64,000 bases of DNA from Mytilus trossulus (GCF_036588685.1 NC_086380.1:66848180-66912179), one strand, 5' to 3'. Positions 12,901 through 25,360 are shown, numbered from the stretch's first letter. Notes: generated by a model from the sequence alone, not told the origin. Numbers and translations are program-made.

Positions 12901-15900
12901 GACCCCTTCCTTTTAAACTGTAAACCCCTTCCCAATGTTTTGACTAAAAGATGGATTTATTTAAACTTAACGAATTTATAAGCCAAAAAAAACCCACTGG
13001 ATCGTCGATTACCGAAATAAACAGAGAATGACATATTCACGCCCTCCCCCTTTTTATGTTTGATCCCCAATTCCTATCCAACTTTTTTGATTAGAAGATG
13101 AAATTTTATAAAAATATAATTTATAAGTACAAAAAACGATTGGATGGTCGATTACAAACAAACATTTGTCATTGATGTGTCCACACTCTTTGTGTCAACA
13201 CTAGCCCAATTGTACTGCGATTTCGCGAGCATCTACCAGTATATAATTATGTTAGCGGCAATAAGTGAAATTAGGCATTACGCTTAAATCCTAGGCAATA
13301 ATTTAACTTCTAGGCAGTAAGTCTATTGCCTAAATGATGCTAGGCATTAGTCTTAAATCCTAGGTTTTAAGCTTAAATCCTGAAAAATGTGTGAAGGCAT
13401 TACCGGTATGCTTAATGCCTAAAATATAAATGCGAGTAAATAAAAAAACATTTATTCATGTAATTATGAGAACTAGGGCCTCTTTATCGAAACTGTCCTA
13501 AGATTGGTCCAACAAGAAATTCTTAGGACAGAAATCGGGTTAAAGTTACCTTCGACTTACGAAATGTCTCAGTATGCATATTGAAGCTATCATAGGATTA
13601 TCTTAGCTAGAATGTCCTATTTGCTGTGCGAAGTATTGGCGTAAAAGAAAATTACAAATGAAAACATTTTGTATCAAATTTAATCAATAACTATAATTTA
13701 AAAAAAAACAATTGATTGTTTGAAAATGATTATTAGTTATAAATAAAGGTAATAAAGAATTTTGATATTATGATTGTACATTTAAACTCTATAAGTAAAT
13801 TGTAAATACTAGTAGTTAAAATTAAATACAATAGTCAATAAAATCATTCTTTGCTTTGAAAAAATGTCAAATGTTGCAACCAATGGTGCTGAAATGAGGG
13901 ATAGGGATTGATATGCATTGAAGCTATCATTTCAATTTTATAGGGGGGGGGGGGGGGGGGTAGTTTGAAATTTGAAAAGAAGTTTGGAGTGTAAAAAGGG
14001 CAGGCCATGATGAGCAAATTTAAAAATAATGGCAGAATGACTTTTATGTAAAAAGCACCGAATAAAAGAATAGAGTGTAAAAAATTGAAGACAGAGATTT
14101 AAAAACAAATGCTTTGCATCCTAGCCCCCCTTTCCCCCCTCTTTCTAAACATCAAATTGTAGCTCTCTATATTAAATGCAACCAATACAGGCCATATTTG
14201 TTTATAAAAATAACCATCCTAAGTTAGGACCATTCTGAGACCATCTTAAGACACCTAAATTGGTATATTACAATTCCTAGGGTTTACCTGAGTTGCGACA
14301 TGTTTGATGAACCCACTTAGGACTGAAATCGACCTAAGTTGGTCTTAGGACACACCCTAACATAAGACTGCTTCGATCAACATGCCACTGAAGTTTCAAG
14401 CTTCAGGACTTCCGGAAATAAAATCACTTATGAAATATGTTATTTATATTAAAACGCATCAAATAATACTTTAGAAATATAAAAACTTGAAAGAAATTTG
14501 TGTTAAAATCAATTTTTTCACAAGTTGTGGAACTGTTAACAAAGGAAATTGATTATTTAACTTGTATATTTATTTGGAAGATCAATATGTGACACTTTAA
14601 TAAAATAATCATTATCTTATCTTATCTTATCCAAAAAAAAAAAAAAAAAATGGAAAATTTTGTGAGCTCAATTAGTGAAGTGTAAATGTAAAAATTTTCA
14701 AATCAAAATTTTAATTATTTTATAGAATTTCCCCCTTTTTTATTTGGATACAATCACTTTTTTAAATCTTTTTTAATATTTTGTAATACAACAAAAATAT
14801 GAAAAACGTATGAGTTAATTCTGTTTTTTAACAGCTAAATTAACTAAATAAACTTACTCAATTTGAAGATCTTTCAAATGAACGTATATTTATATATGTA
14901 ATATTAGAAATATAATTAAGAAACGACTTTATATCGAGAATAAATCACCAAGTATGCATAAATTCCAGAGTTCACTTATTGCCTAAAATTATGTTCGGCA
15001 ATAGGATGAATAATCATCATCATCATCATATTTCAGTAACTAAGCTTAATGCTTGGAAATTTCAGGCAATAACTTAATGCCTAGGCATTAGCTTATTGCC
15101 TAGGATTTAAGCTTAATGCCTAATTTCACATATTGCCGCTAACATATACATACAAAATCAAATTTTGGAACTTATTTTGAATTATTTGGCTATCCTTCCA
15201 ATCTTTTGCTTCTTTACGTAAATCTATCCAGCGTTTGAGCAAACTCAGCTAGCTGTGTTCCCATAACAGATAACTTTTAGAAATGTTAATGTATTCACAT
15301 AAAAGTTATTTCAAAGTTAAAATGTTGAAAGGAAATCCTCCAATGTAACGTTGCACATGCTCAAAAAATTATTTTTAGGAATGTACATATTATAAACAAG
15401 AAGCACTAATAGTACGTTGTCCAATATGTAGATTTGCTATTAAAAGCAATGTCTATAGTCAACACCGACACATGAATATCAATAATGTGGTCATTTTTAT
15501 AAATTTCCTGTTTACAAAACTTTGAATTTTTCGAAAAACTAAGGATTTTCTTATCCCAGGCATAGATTACCTTAGCCGTATTTGGCACAACTTTTTGGAA
15601 CTTGGATCCTCAATGCTCTTCAACTTTGTACTTGTTTGGTTTTCTAAATATTTTGATTTGAGCGTCACTGATGAGTCTTATGTAGACGAAACGCACGTAT
15701 GGCGTACTAAATTATAAGCCTGGTACCTTTGATAACTTCTATATAGCTTAATAAAATCTATGAAAGGTCAGCACTGATTTAAAGTAGTGTCTCCTCCATG
15801 ACAGTCGTGATTGACATATAATGGTTTACATTTACAAATTGTGACTTGGATGGACAGTTGTCTCATGGGCACTCATACAACATCTTCCTATATACATATT

Positions 15901-17676
15901 GAACATTATTAGATGTTATAACTCAATATTAAATAAAAGACACTGCTATTTTCAGTGTTTGGTACAGGTTGGCTGTCACTGGGCACAACAGATCAACATA
16001 AAACCCTACGGGGAATAACCAGAGAACTCTTTTTGTCAGAAAACACTGTCAAACATCCAAACATACTATCCACACTGATCTGTGTCCACACTTATATATA
16101 TATAAATATAATTAAGTCTTATAATTATTTAAATTGCTTACTGTCATCATTTATAGGACCCGCGGAACAACATGAACTAGGAATACTAGAAAAATGTCTA
16201 AGTTCCTGAAAAGTATAATTACACTTCCTGTTAATACAAAGCAAGTTATCAATGATTGAATGTGAGGCATTGTCCTGGAATAGCAGCAATGAGTCAGCAA
16301 TGTAAGTTAAAACAAAAATAACTTATATCAAGTCAGGAGCCTGTAATTCAGTGGTTGTCGTTTGTTCATGTGTTACATATTTGTTTTTCGTTAATTTTTT
16401 TTACATAAATGAGGCCGTTAGTTTTCTCGCTTGAATTGTTTTACATTGTCTTATCGGGGCCTTTTATAGCTGACAATATGCGGTATGGGTTTATCTCATT
16501 CTTGAAGGCCGTACGGTGACCTATAAATGTTAATGTTTGTGTCATTTTGGTCTTTTGTGGATAGTTGTCTCATTGGCAATCATACCACATCTTCTTTTAT
16601 ATATTGCGATTTTGTATAGTTTATCATTTCTCTCATGTCTCTAGCTGTCATTATTTCAAAGCCTTTTCAAAATTAAGCAAAAGTGACATACTTAGTCTTC
16701 TCTCATTTTTTAGTCGTTGCAAAGATACATCACACCAGTCAGTTACTGTTCATTGTTAATTTGTATTTAATTATTAAAAGGGTCCAACAGATCTTGGTTA
16801 CGGAAGATAACTCTTAAAATCAGTAATGTGTTGTTTATATGTGAGTCCGTATCAATGGTATCATGTACTTTTTAAAGCATACACATGATACAGATGCGAT
16901 CAGCTTACATAAAATACATGTTTGAAAATAATAATATGACTGCAATAATTACACTGTTGGTATCAACTGAAGTTCCTCCTTAATATTAAAGCTCGTAGGA
17001 ATTCAGGAAGCTGACAGCGTATTTCAGTCAGTATGTAGCTAAAGGTTATATCTTTGGTTCGCTTGCTTGTTAGCTGAACCGTGAAGTCATGAACTACCCT
17101 CCTTAATAGTAGACTAGCCCAACATATAACCAATCTTTCTCTCTGTAGGGCTAAGCTACATTAAAAGGAGGGTAGTATACCTTACCTAACAATGACTTCA
17201 CGGTTCAGCTAAAAAGCAAGCTAACCAAAGATATTACCATTAGCTACATACTGACTGAAATCTGCTGTAAACAATAACGCATGCGTTGTACTGGATGTAT
17301 ACATGGTATATTTGTTTGAAGTTTTTTCTTCCTGACTTTAATAGCTCAGTCTAATATATCTAATAATAACCAATCCGCATAAAAAACGAATAAAGAAATT
17401 TCTTAAAACTATGACAATTTTTGTGTGTATATAATGATGGTTTGCATTTGCATCAAGTAAGAATCATATATATCCAGATTATTATGATTTCATAACTCTC
17501 GACTTTATTTTAGAAGATATTGGATAATATTGTAAGTTCGGGTTATTTTGTTAGTAGTGTTATGTCTTGTCTGTTTCCTTGTATGTAGATACACATTATA
17601 CTGATATGAAATATGGGTTACGTTTACTGTGTAATTTAGGACTTACCTTGTTCAATCGCTTTGTCGCGGTCGCCAT
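6970..17676 (-). CDS. Gene A: UBE2D-type E2 paralog, active-site Cys replaced by Ser
   Basis: Six exons, minus strand: 17647-17676, 16142-16205, 10761-10792, 10036-10113, 9266-9374 and 6970-7118, all with AG/GT borders and consistent phases, giving about 153 residues (UBE2D is 147). The UBC fold is recognisable: N-terminal [23 protein letters not shown], a W-x-P loop and C-terminal [13 protein letters not shown] is kept. At the catalytic position (residue 88) the sequence is GEISLGVL with an AGT Ser codon, where E has GEICLDLL. A Cys-to-Ser E2 should not form a labile thioester with ubiquitin, so a UEV-like regulatory role or decay are both possible. The ancestral stop is replaced and the protein gains Asn-His-Gly at its end. 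Introns 2 and 5 are swollen by transposons and a 45-bp minisatellite. No frameshift or nonsense codon was found. Confidence 0.85.
7165..8640. repeat. 45-bp minisatellite in intron 5 of gene A
   Basis: The core, about 7430-8310, is roughly 19-20 near-identical 45-bp units (example piece: tgtggttgtattacatatgt) that differ mainly at one c/t site (ttcccagta versus ttcctagta). Degenerate units of the same family flank it on both sides to about 7165 and 8640. The unit is a multiple of three without stops in several frames, so long open frames appear on both strands. It lies in the intron between exons 6 and 5, close to the 3' splice site. Confidence 0.95.
9540..9598. repeat. Short direct tandem duplication
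   Basis: The block ttaggtttaagcatatcata occurs twice, 31 bp apart, inside intron 4 of gene A. Confidence 0.8.
11140..11400 (+). repeat. Dispersed repeat with a GTCCGTCCGTCTGTC lead
   Basis: Inside intron 2 of gene A. It opens with a gttcgtccgtccgtctgtcc microsatellite-like lead and continues caggttaaagtttttggtcaaggtag to gggaatccgtgtactatgg. This composition is typical of a widespread mollusc repeat; I cannot assign its class. Confidence 0.55.
11852..12128. mobile_element. 277-bp MITE, copy 1 (intron 2 of gene A)
   Basis: The termini are inverted repeats: aaggtagtacctaaaact at the left and the complement of AAGGTGGTACCCAACACT at the right. The same element, with the same length of 277 bp and colinear throughout, occurs at 31196-31472. 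It has no coding capacity, so it is a non-autonomous DNA transposon. Confidence 0.85.
13251..15143. mobile_element. 1.9-kb non-autonomous element with long inverted termini
   Basis: It begins gttagcggcaataagtgaaa and ends with the near-exact inverse (tttcacatattgccgctaac). Inverted similarity continues for more than 100 bp and is built of repeated AGGCATTA / TAGGCAATAA / GCTTAAATCC modules. The interior has no transposase-like ORF. It holds a G homopolymer (about 13944-13962), a LINE-like tail with ATCTT units (about 14610-14635), and a second weaker pair of inverted blocks (about 13475-13545 and 14310-14385) that may be a nested element. It occupies intron 2 of gene A. Confidence 0.8.
15457..15740 (+). 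repeat. Dispersed GACGAAACGCGCG repeat, long copy
   Basis: It runs from caacaccgacacatgaatatc through tttggcacaactttttggaa and gcgtcactgatgagtc to the core (gacgaaacgcacgtatggcg) and ends tggtacctttgataact. It is colinear with the copy at 60010-60316. Confidence 0.8.
15847..15895 (+). repeat. Fragment of a dispersed repeat (ttgtctcatnggcactcat tail)
   Basis: A 3' fragment shared with the copies ending near 16605, 30050, 32512 and 55492. Confidence 0.5.
16310..16605 (+). repeat. Dispersed repeat with ttgtctcattggcaatcat tail
   Basis: It reads gtggttgtcgtttgttcatg, ggggccttttatagctgac, ggccgtacggtgacc, and ends ttgtctcattggcaatcat. A colinear copy is at about 29800-30050, and fragments occur near 32470, 46590-46830 and 55440. 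Confidence 0.6.
17013..17268. mobile_element. Foldback element in intron 1 of gene A
   Basis: The arms at 17013-17120 and 17147-17268 are inverted copies of each other, with a few mismatches and a small insertion. Each contains atttcagtcagtatgtagct, atatctttggtt, gctgaaccgtgaagtca and ctaccctcctt. The loop is about 26 bp. The arms are long enough to form a stable hairpin in the pre-mRNA. No coding sequence. Confidence 0.85.
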
Positions 17677-17763
17677 TTGTAATCATTAAAGTTCCAGAGA
17701 TCTATTAAAGTCATCAGACCAAAAATAATATTCAATAAATTAAAGATATGGAAAACACCGTTG

Positions 17764-17773
17764 TTATTTTTAG
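17764..17773 (-). promoter_or_regulatory. MEF2-like AT box upstream of gene A
   Basis: On the minus strand it reads CTAAAAATAA, a full match to YTAWWWWTAR, 88-97 bp upstream of the ATG. The same box, in similar flanking sequence ending near a GGTGTTTTCC block, precedes genes B, C and D. Function is inferred from conservation only. Confidence 0.5.
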
Positions 17774-18182
17774 AATTAATAATATATGTATATAAACCGA
17801 AAGTAATAATAAACACACAAAGTCTTCGTTATAGACCATCGCTACTTTTGTTACATTTATAAACCGAAATGGCTCTTAATTTGATTTTAAAATAACCCTG
17901 TTACGATAGATGATAAAAAAAAATAATAATATAAGAGTCATTAAATTAGAACTCATCAAATGAGACCACTGTAACTGTTTTTAACATGTCATTTGTGTAC
18001 TATATTTCTTTAATATATTACTAGTTTTCTCTATGTATTTGCTATGACCAAAATTGATCATTGTTTTGCAAATAAAGTATAATATTAAATGTATTATATT
18101 ATCTTATAAAATATACAATGAATAATTTTTGTATTGTATTAGTATGAACAGCAGATAGAATTCATGACCCTCATTCATGTAT

Positions 18183-19360
18183 TGAATTGAATGAATGAAT
18201 ACTTTATTTGCAAGAAGCATATATACATGCTATGGCAAACGAAAATATATACAATATATGACAAACAAAAGACAGCAGAGAACAGTAGTTACAGAGTATA
18301 CAATAATATTATGACAATATATGCGATCTAATTTTCCAAGCTGCATTTAAATAGTTACATAGTTTTACTGTCAGAGATTTAGAATGAGCTTGTAATAAAT
18401 TATCTAACTTGTGCCGATTTGGCCAAGAACAGTAGAATAAAGGTAAAAATTCTGTACGCACAGATCTATACGCTGGACATGATAAAACAAAATGATACTC
18501 GTCCTCTAAAACATTCATATTACAACACATACAAATTCTGTTTTCTCTTTGAGTATTTAGATAACGACAAACTTCAACATTTAATTTAAGTGTGCCGCTA
18601 CGTAGTTTTGTTAATATAGATACATTACAATGAAAATCTAAGTATTTTTCAAAACCAAATTCTAGTTTATATCGTTTATAAATACAAAGTTTATTACATT
18701 CTTCTAAAGCTGTATTCCAGCTTTGTAAAAATTGATCTTTAATACGTGTTTTTATACAATCAAATGATAATTTACTAGTATCTTGTGAAATCCATACATC
18801 ATAAAATCCAAGGTTACAAAACAATTTTTTTACGTTAGACGCCCAATTAATTTTACCATTATTTGCATCTTTGTACAAAAGTTTATAAACTTCATATACA
18901 ATATGAGGTTTATTAGTTACAATATGAATCCAATATTTCAGGATTTTATATTTTCTCAAAATATGCAATGGCAAGTGCCCAAGTTCACCATATAAAAAAT
19001 TTGTTTTTTACCAAGTTTCAAAATAAATCTACAAAATCTATTATATATAAGCTCTATATCACCAGCACGATGAAAACCCCATATTTCAGACCCATAACTT
19101 AAAACGGATCCAACCATACTATCGATTAGGAAAATTTGTTGTTCAGTAGTCACATATATTTGTTTCAATGAATTTATTAGTGAAGATAAAGCTCTTGATC
19201 CTTGTTGAGATAAACGCTTTGGAGTTTGTAAAAATTTTCCATTATAGTGGAGCAATACACCGAGGTATACATAGGAGTTCACAATTTCTAATTCTCTGTC
19301 GTTGTAATAAAAACGGTTTACCACAGGCCTCCATCCATTGTTATTTTTGTTAGGATTTAA
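18183..19360 (-). mobile_element. 5'-truncated LINE 3' end, two frames, defective
   Basis: Reading on the minus strand from about 19360, the thumb region of a non-LTR reverse transcriptase is visible (WRPVVNRF, YVYLGVLLHYNGKF, VLSYGSEIWGFH). After a frame change near 18960-18980 the C-terminal part follows (PLHILRKYKILKYW, ICMCC, EDEYHFVLSCPAY). The 3' UTR ends in an AATAAAG signal and an ATTC simple tail (18183-18205). The catalytic RT core is missing. It sits about 500 bp upstream of gene A in the same orientation. Confidence 0.85.
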
Positions 19361-19611
19361 AACCCATGTTATACGTTAGAATATTTTTGTTTTTACATGT
19401 GTATACACTTATATTTCCTCTAATGATCCCTAATCATTTCTCTACATTTTAGTACGATTCATATTTGAAATTATCTTCTGTTCTTATTTGATATCATTTT
19501 TGTATTTGTTTTTGTTTTATTAAAACATATATTACAGTAGTATATAAATTAATCATATTTATTCCGGTAACAGTTTATTTCGGGTAAGTCAGAATAGAAA
19601 TAGACCATTAT

Positions 19612-19740
19612 AGTGCTTTGACTTTACATATCAACGATATAAGGATGAGGCTTAGAAACGGGGAAATGCGAGGCTGTGTCGAGCTATTTCCCCGTTTCAG
19701 GCCTCATCCTTATATCGTTGATATGTCAAGTCAATGCACT
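19612..19740. repeat. Inverted repeat (hairpin), 55-bp arms
   Basis: The arms at 19612-19667 and 19686-19740 are near-perfect inverse copies (agtgctttgactttacatat versus atatgtcaagtcaatgcact, and aaacggggaaat versus atttccccgttt). The loop is about 18 bp. It lies upstream of gene A, beyond the LINE fragment. Confidence 0.9.
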
Positions 19741-21639
19741 ATTATTGTCTTTATACTGCAATCTAAAGAAACATTTTCAATTGTTGTTTAATGCATTAAG
19801 GTTATTTATTTGATTTAAATATGGGGGAAATTCCCTTTAAAAGGCCTCATATCATGCTCTCGGAGAAATATACAACAAAATGAAATGTACATTTACCAAA
19901 ATTGTTTGAGTATGGACTTTTAAAAATACCAGCCATAAGCATTAAACATAATGATTTCTAGGTTGCAAACAAAAAATATCAACAATGAAATATGTGTTTC
20001 CAATAATTGCAAACTTAACAAGGCTGAGTCGTTCCACGCATCGTTGTATGCATTGGAAACATGAACAGGTTGAAGAGGTCGTATGAATAATTAAATTTTA
20101 TTTCGGCAACTTCTATTTAAATATTCATGAGGAAAAGTGATATCGGATCAGTGACTGTATATGACAAAGACATATACCAGTAAACGCATTTTGACAGCTC
20201 AAATAGAACGAGTGCAGTACAAAACCAGATATTCACCCCTTTCTCGCGGGAATAAATATAATAGTTAGGAAGACACAGATTATCCGAAAAAACGTTTACT
20301 TAGAGTTGTCCCATGTAACAAACTCGAAACATAAAACTCGAACAATTCGCGAAATGTCCACGCAACTCTTCGAAATTTTGCATGAACATTCTATAACGTG
20401 ATATATTTCAGTACTGGTTAACATGGCTGTCTCCTTTTAAGATTTGCATACATATTTTCAAAAGAATATGATGTACGGAAATGTTCCATCGGAAAGTTAA
20501 TTTGGAAACTTGAAACATTTCAGGTCAAAAATAAAATTTTGACAGATAAATCATTAAATTGTAAGCACGATCGTTTTATACTAAGTGTTAGCTCCCAAAA
20601 TTCGAATTGAAAAATAAAGTGAGCTACATATTCAAATCAAAACAATAGATTTGCAACGTCTTGCGGAAATGTCCGAGTTTAACTTTCATGCCTTCACAAA
20701 ACATTTACAGCCAAAAAAACAGAGATTTGATTTCGTGAAGATTAATTTTCGGCTTTGATAACTATACCAATAAAAATTACTTTCAAAGTTTAAATTGGTA
20801 CACCAAATAGCATTAAGATTACAGGGTTATCTATAAAAAATACGGATTAATGGAAATGTCTTGCAAGTTTGTCCGTTATCATAATTTGACGTCCCTGCAA
20901 GCGTAATATGCTAGGGACGGCATAAATTGCATCCGCGTGTTCCTTCCTCCACTAAATATAAATGTCCTGCTTTCAACAAAACGAAATGATACACACATTA
21001 CAAAAATACACATCTATGAAACGATCAAAAAGTAAGAAAACGTCAGTATCATAACTATAAGCTATATTGAATGTCACTGCTTGAATAAAATCGTACTCGG
21101 GTTGAATATATTATGCAGCAATATTCCTCCAAAAACACATAATTACTAGCAGTAAAATCTAATATCCTATGTTAAATATAAAATCATATTGGATTGGATT
21201 CTCACGGCATTTATACTTGTTTGTTATACTTTGCATTTACCCAAAAAGATAAGCAAGAATAATTAGATAGTGTGCGTTTCCAATCTTACGTCATTTTTCT
21301 GTTACACTAAATGATAGCAATATCTGACGTTGCGTCACCTATCATAGAATTATACTAACCGGCTTCATTTACATGGTATCTGGCAAATGATTAGTTCATT
21401 ATACTTCCGTTTCGTCTTCGCTCGACTTTACCAGCGACGTAATATATACAGTTTTCAAAGTAAACTAGTAAAAAAGTTGAAAAAGTAATTGAAAGCCAAT
21501 TTAAAAAAAAGAAGCTTTGAATACTAGTTGGCAATAAACTCCTGGACAAAGTATTACAATTCGGGGCATCGTACCAGTTGTTGTGACATTACGACGACCA
21601 TTCGGCCAATTATCTCTATATAATATAATTATATAATGC

Positions 21640-21890
21640 AATTTTGGATGTAACGCGTCTTCTGATTGGCTGACGTTATTTTGTTATGAGCCCATAGACA
21701 TACTTTAGTCATGTGACCGTGACGTCATCAACGTTTTTTCATGGTTTTCTACGTTTTCTACGTTTTCTACGTTTTCTACGTTTTCTACTGTTTCTGTCTA
21801 TGACGAAATAACATTAAAAAGAATTTTCCCTGTCATTTCTTCATAGACAGAAAAAAATATTACAATCATTCATTAAATAGATACAATATA
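21640..21890 (+). repeat. Dispersed repeat, second copy at 34690-35165
   Basis: Both copies share acgcgtcttctgattggctg or a near variant, gacgtcatcaacgttttttc, and a distal block tttcttcatagacagaaaaa. This copy carries an expanded 9-bp tandem (ttttctacg, five units at 21745-21788). Confidence 0.7.
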
Positions 21891-22069
21891 AAAAATAAGG
21901 CAATAGTAGTGTACCGTTGAAATAAATCGATCAAGAAGATACAGACCAAACTAACAAACACAAACTGCAATATGAGCGAGACAGTGTGCGTCGATTGGAT
22001 AACCATCTAACGCTATGCATGCATCAATCAGCATGTATCAATCAACATGCGAATTCACACTCCGTCAAA

Positions 22070-22345
22070 TCGTCATTGATATGGTTATATTTATAAATTT
22101 ACTGTTAACAAATTTTTGAATATTTTTTTAAATACTAAGGCTTTTCTACCTCAGGCATAAATTACCTTGGCTGTATTTTGCAAAACGTTTAGGAATTTTG
22201 GTCCTCAATGCTCTTCAACTTCGTACTTTATTTGGCCGTTTTAACTTTTTTAAATTCGAGCGTCACTGATGAGTCTTTTGTAGACGAAACGCGCGTCTGG
22301 CGTATATACCAAAATTAGTCCTGATATCTATGATGAGTTTATCTA
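22070..22345 (+). repeat. Dispersed GACGAAACGCGCG repeat
   Basis: Colinear with the copies at 15457 and 60010. The core is gacgaaacgcgcgtctggcg at about 22284-22303. Confidence 0.8.
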
Positions 22346-24608
22346 TTGAATAACAGGTCAGACGACTATTTAGTATCTAAAGATCTTAGACTTCAAAAAC
22401 ATGTCACTTCGTATCGGTCATCTACTTCATGATACTTTAAGACTACACTGTGCCCGCTATCGTATGCTCCACATTCTTGTAAAAATGCAATTTTAATCAA
22501 TTCATGTTAACATCTTAACCAACTAAGACTGAGACTTTTATATATATTTTGTTATAAGTTTTCAAAATAATAACAAAAATGACGTAATTTAGTTGTCGAA
22601 AACATACTTTACATTAAGTTGTAATATTTCAAAACTACCTTACAAATCATTTCAACTATGACAACTCTTAAGCCATGCCTACACAATTAATGTAAGTAAA
22701 AGGCCAGCAAAATGAAAGTTATTCAAGTCAATTATACAAGAATAAAGAATAAGACTTTTATTGAAACATAAACTGTAAATGCATGTCAAAGGTAAAATAA
22801 CAAACAAAAAAAAAAACCCGGTTTATTCCTGACTTGATACTGGCAATTCTTTAGGACGAAAATGGTGAATTAACCCTTGAAATATATATCAGTTGCGTAG
22901 ACTTCTATTATATTGACAACAATCTATGTGGGGTAAACAAACAGACATAATAGGTAAAATGTAAAATATGTTTAAAGCAGTCAACATTGAGTTATAATCT
23001 TCAGGGGGCTCCTGGGTATAAATCATTTTTTTTTCTAATATAGGATTTCGCTATATATTTTTTTTATAAATGAACATTATCATATACTTAAAAGAAAAAT
23101 GAAATCAAAACATGGGGTCACCGTTCATTTAAGCTCACAATCTTCCTCCGGACGAAGCATACATTTTTGTTAATGTCCTTTTTTTTCTGTTGAGCTTATA
23201 GGAGAAATAGAGGTCATATCGAAATAAAAAAATAACCTAATTACAGAAATCGCTTAAATCTTACAATCACTTAGTTTATGTACAGCTTATTTGAAAACGA
23301 TAATAAAAAATATAGGTCACCGATGAGATAAAAAGGATATTTCAAATTTAATGCCAAAAAATGTCATTTTTGCACCAAAGGGAGATAATTTGGAGCTTTT
23401 TTAAGGATATAAACATTTCAAAAGTCATCTGGGGCCAAACCGAGTAGTTTTTTTGGGTTTATTTTTGCACCATTTCATAAAGTAAAAACTAATAGTGTAA
23501 TAAATAATGAATTATTGTAAAGAAAAAAATAAAGGTTTAATTTTTTTCAGAAATTTTTGTACCCACGAGCCACCTTAATCACTATAAAAAAGAACAAATG
23601 TGTCACAAAAAAAACAAAATTTGCATATTGACGAAGCACATAAGCAAAACAAACAGACATAATACAAAAAGTGATCACAGCAAAACCTTACACATTGATG
23701 GGATGTATAAGTCAGGATGTAAAAGTAATTCCATTAAAAAAACCCACAGCAAATATACTTATAAAAAATTTTAATATATTCAGCAACCTGATACATAAAA
23801 TTTCATAACGTCAAAAGTTCTAAAACGTAAATGAAGATATGTAAAAATATCATTATATACAATATAGATAAACACGATTTTATTTCACAGATCTGTTGAC
23901 CATGTTACATGGCATATTTTCGTGTCCACTCTGCCGCTGTTTCGTTGTATTTTTTTCTATCTTGTTTATATAAGATTGAAGCTTCTTGGTCAAATGGACA
24001 TTCAGGATTTGGGGAGGTCAATAACGCTAGTATACTCAGTAATACTGGAATAGAAAAGCAATCCATAGAAATTCATTGCATTTCAGATATATCCCCCAGT
24101 AAAACCACGCGCATACGTAGTTTTGATACAGCGACATGTTTGGTTCAAACAACTAATTAACATGTGCTACAAGAACTATTTAATATGATGACGTGTAAAA
24201 TTTGTTCTCAAAGTTTTTAAACTTGGGGAAACTTGAATTTTCTTTTTTTTTAGTGTAAAAATTACCGTTTATGATCCATGCAAGTCTAGTATGTAGAACC
24301 AAAATTGAGTTATTTTACCCTGTATCGTAGGGAGAAAAAAAGATTTCAAATATATGAGAGAATAATTCCCAAACCTCACCTAATTTACGTACATCCTTTT
24401 TAAAAGTGTTTTGTCATGATTTGATTTTGTGATTTATCATCTTGTACCCCTTGTTTACATGTTTTGTTAGTCTTTTCCTTCCATACAGAATATTCCTTAT
24501 AAAAATATATCGTAGTTGAAAATATTAATAATAGAATTGAAAGTAAAAAGATCAAATGTATTTTTTTTTCGAAACGTGTTTGACCAGTCAACCGTCTTAA
24601 TACAATGT

Positions 24609-25360
24609 GTTGTTGATATTGGAAACCTTACCTGTTGATATTGGAAACCTTACCTGTTGGTATTGGAAACCTTTCCTGTTGGTATTGGAACCTTACCTGT
24701 TGGTATTGGAAACCTTACCTGTTAATATTGGAAGCCTTACCTGTTGATATTAGAAACCTTACCTGTCGGTATTGGAAACCTTTTTTACCTGTTGATTTGG
24801 GAAACCTTACCTGTTGATATTGGAAACCTTACCTGTTTATATAGAGTAAGCAGCACACCATTGTTGATATTTGAAACCTTACCTGTTGATATAGAGTAAG
24901 CAAAACACCATTGTTGATATTTGAAACCTTACCTGTTGATATAGAGTAAGCTAAACACCATTGTTGATATTTGAAACCTTACCTGTTTATATAGAGTAAG
25001 CAGAACACCATTGTTGATATTGGAAACCTTACCTGTTGATATAGAGTAAGCAGCACACCATTGTTGATATTGGAAACCTTACCTGTTGATATAGAGTAAG
25101 CAAAACACCATTGTTGATATTTGAAACCTTACCTGTTGATATAGAGTAAGCAGAACACCATTGTTGATATTGGAAACCTTACCTGTTGATATAGAGTAAG
25201 CAGCACACCATTGTTGATATTGGAAACCTTACCTGTTGATATAGAGTAAGCAGCACACCATTGTTGATATTTGAAACCTTACCTGTTGCTATAGAGTAAA
25301 CAAAACACCATTGTTGATATTGGAAACCTTACCTGTTGATATAGAGTAAGCAAAACACCA
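24609..25360. repeat. 50-bp and 22-bp minisatellite carrying exon 5's 3' end and splice donor
   Basis: Eleven units at an exact 50-bp spacing (cagcacacca-type blocks at 24851, 24901 and so on to 25351), each also containing ttgatatagagtaag and gaaaccttacctg. On the minus strand, the first unit is the last part of gene B exon 5 and its donor CAG|GTAAGG. The left part (24609-24835) is a shorter array of a 22-bp unit (ttgatattggaaaccttacc). Confidence 0.95.

Larger units (their letters stand above)
19741..23904. other. Intergenic region between genes A and B
   Basis: About 4 kb with no recognisable exon. It contains a dispersed repeat near 21640-21890 with a 9-bp tandem (21745-21788), a GACGAAACGCGCG repeat copy at 22070-22345, and a fragment of the 26440 family near 22790-22900. 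The rest is AT-rich with nothing I can name. Confidence 0.5.

Noticed and set aside
24609-25360. Regularly spaced repeats that could suggest a CRISPR-like array.
   Set aside because: Whole units repeat with no unique spacers, the genome is eukaryotic, and the unit derives from an exon border.
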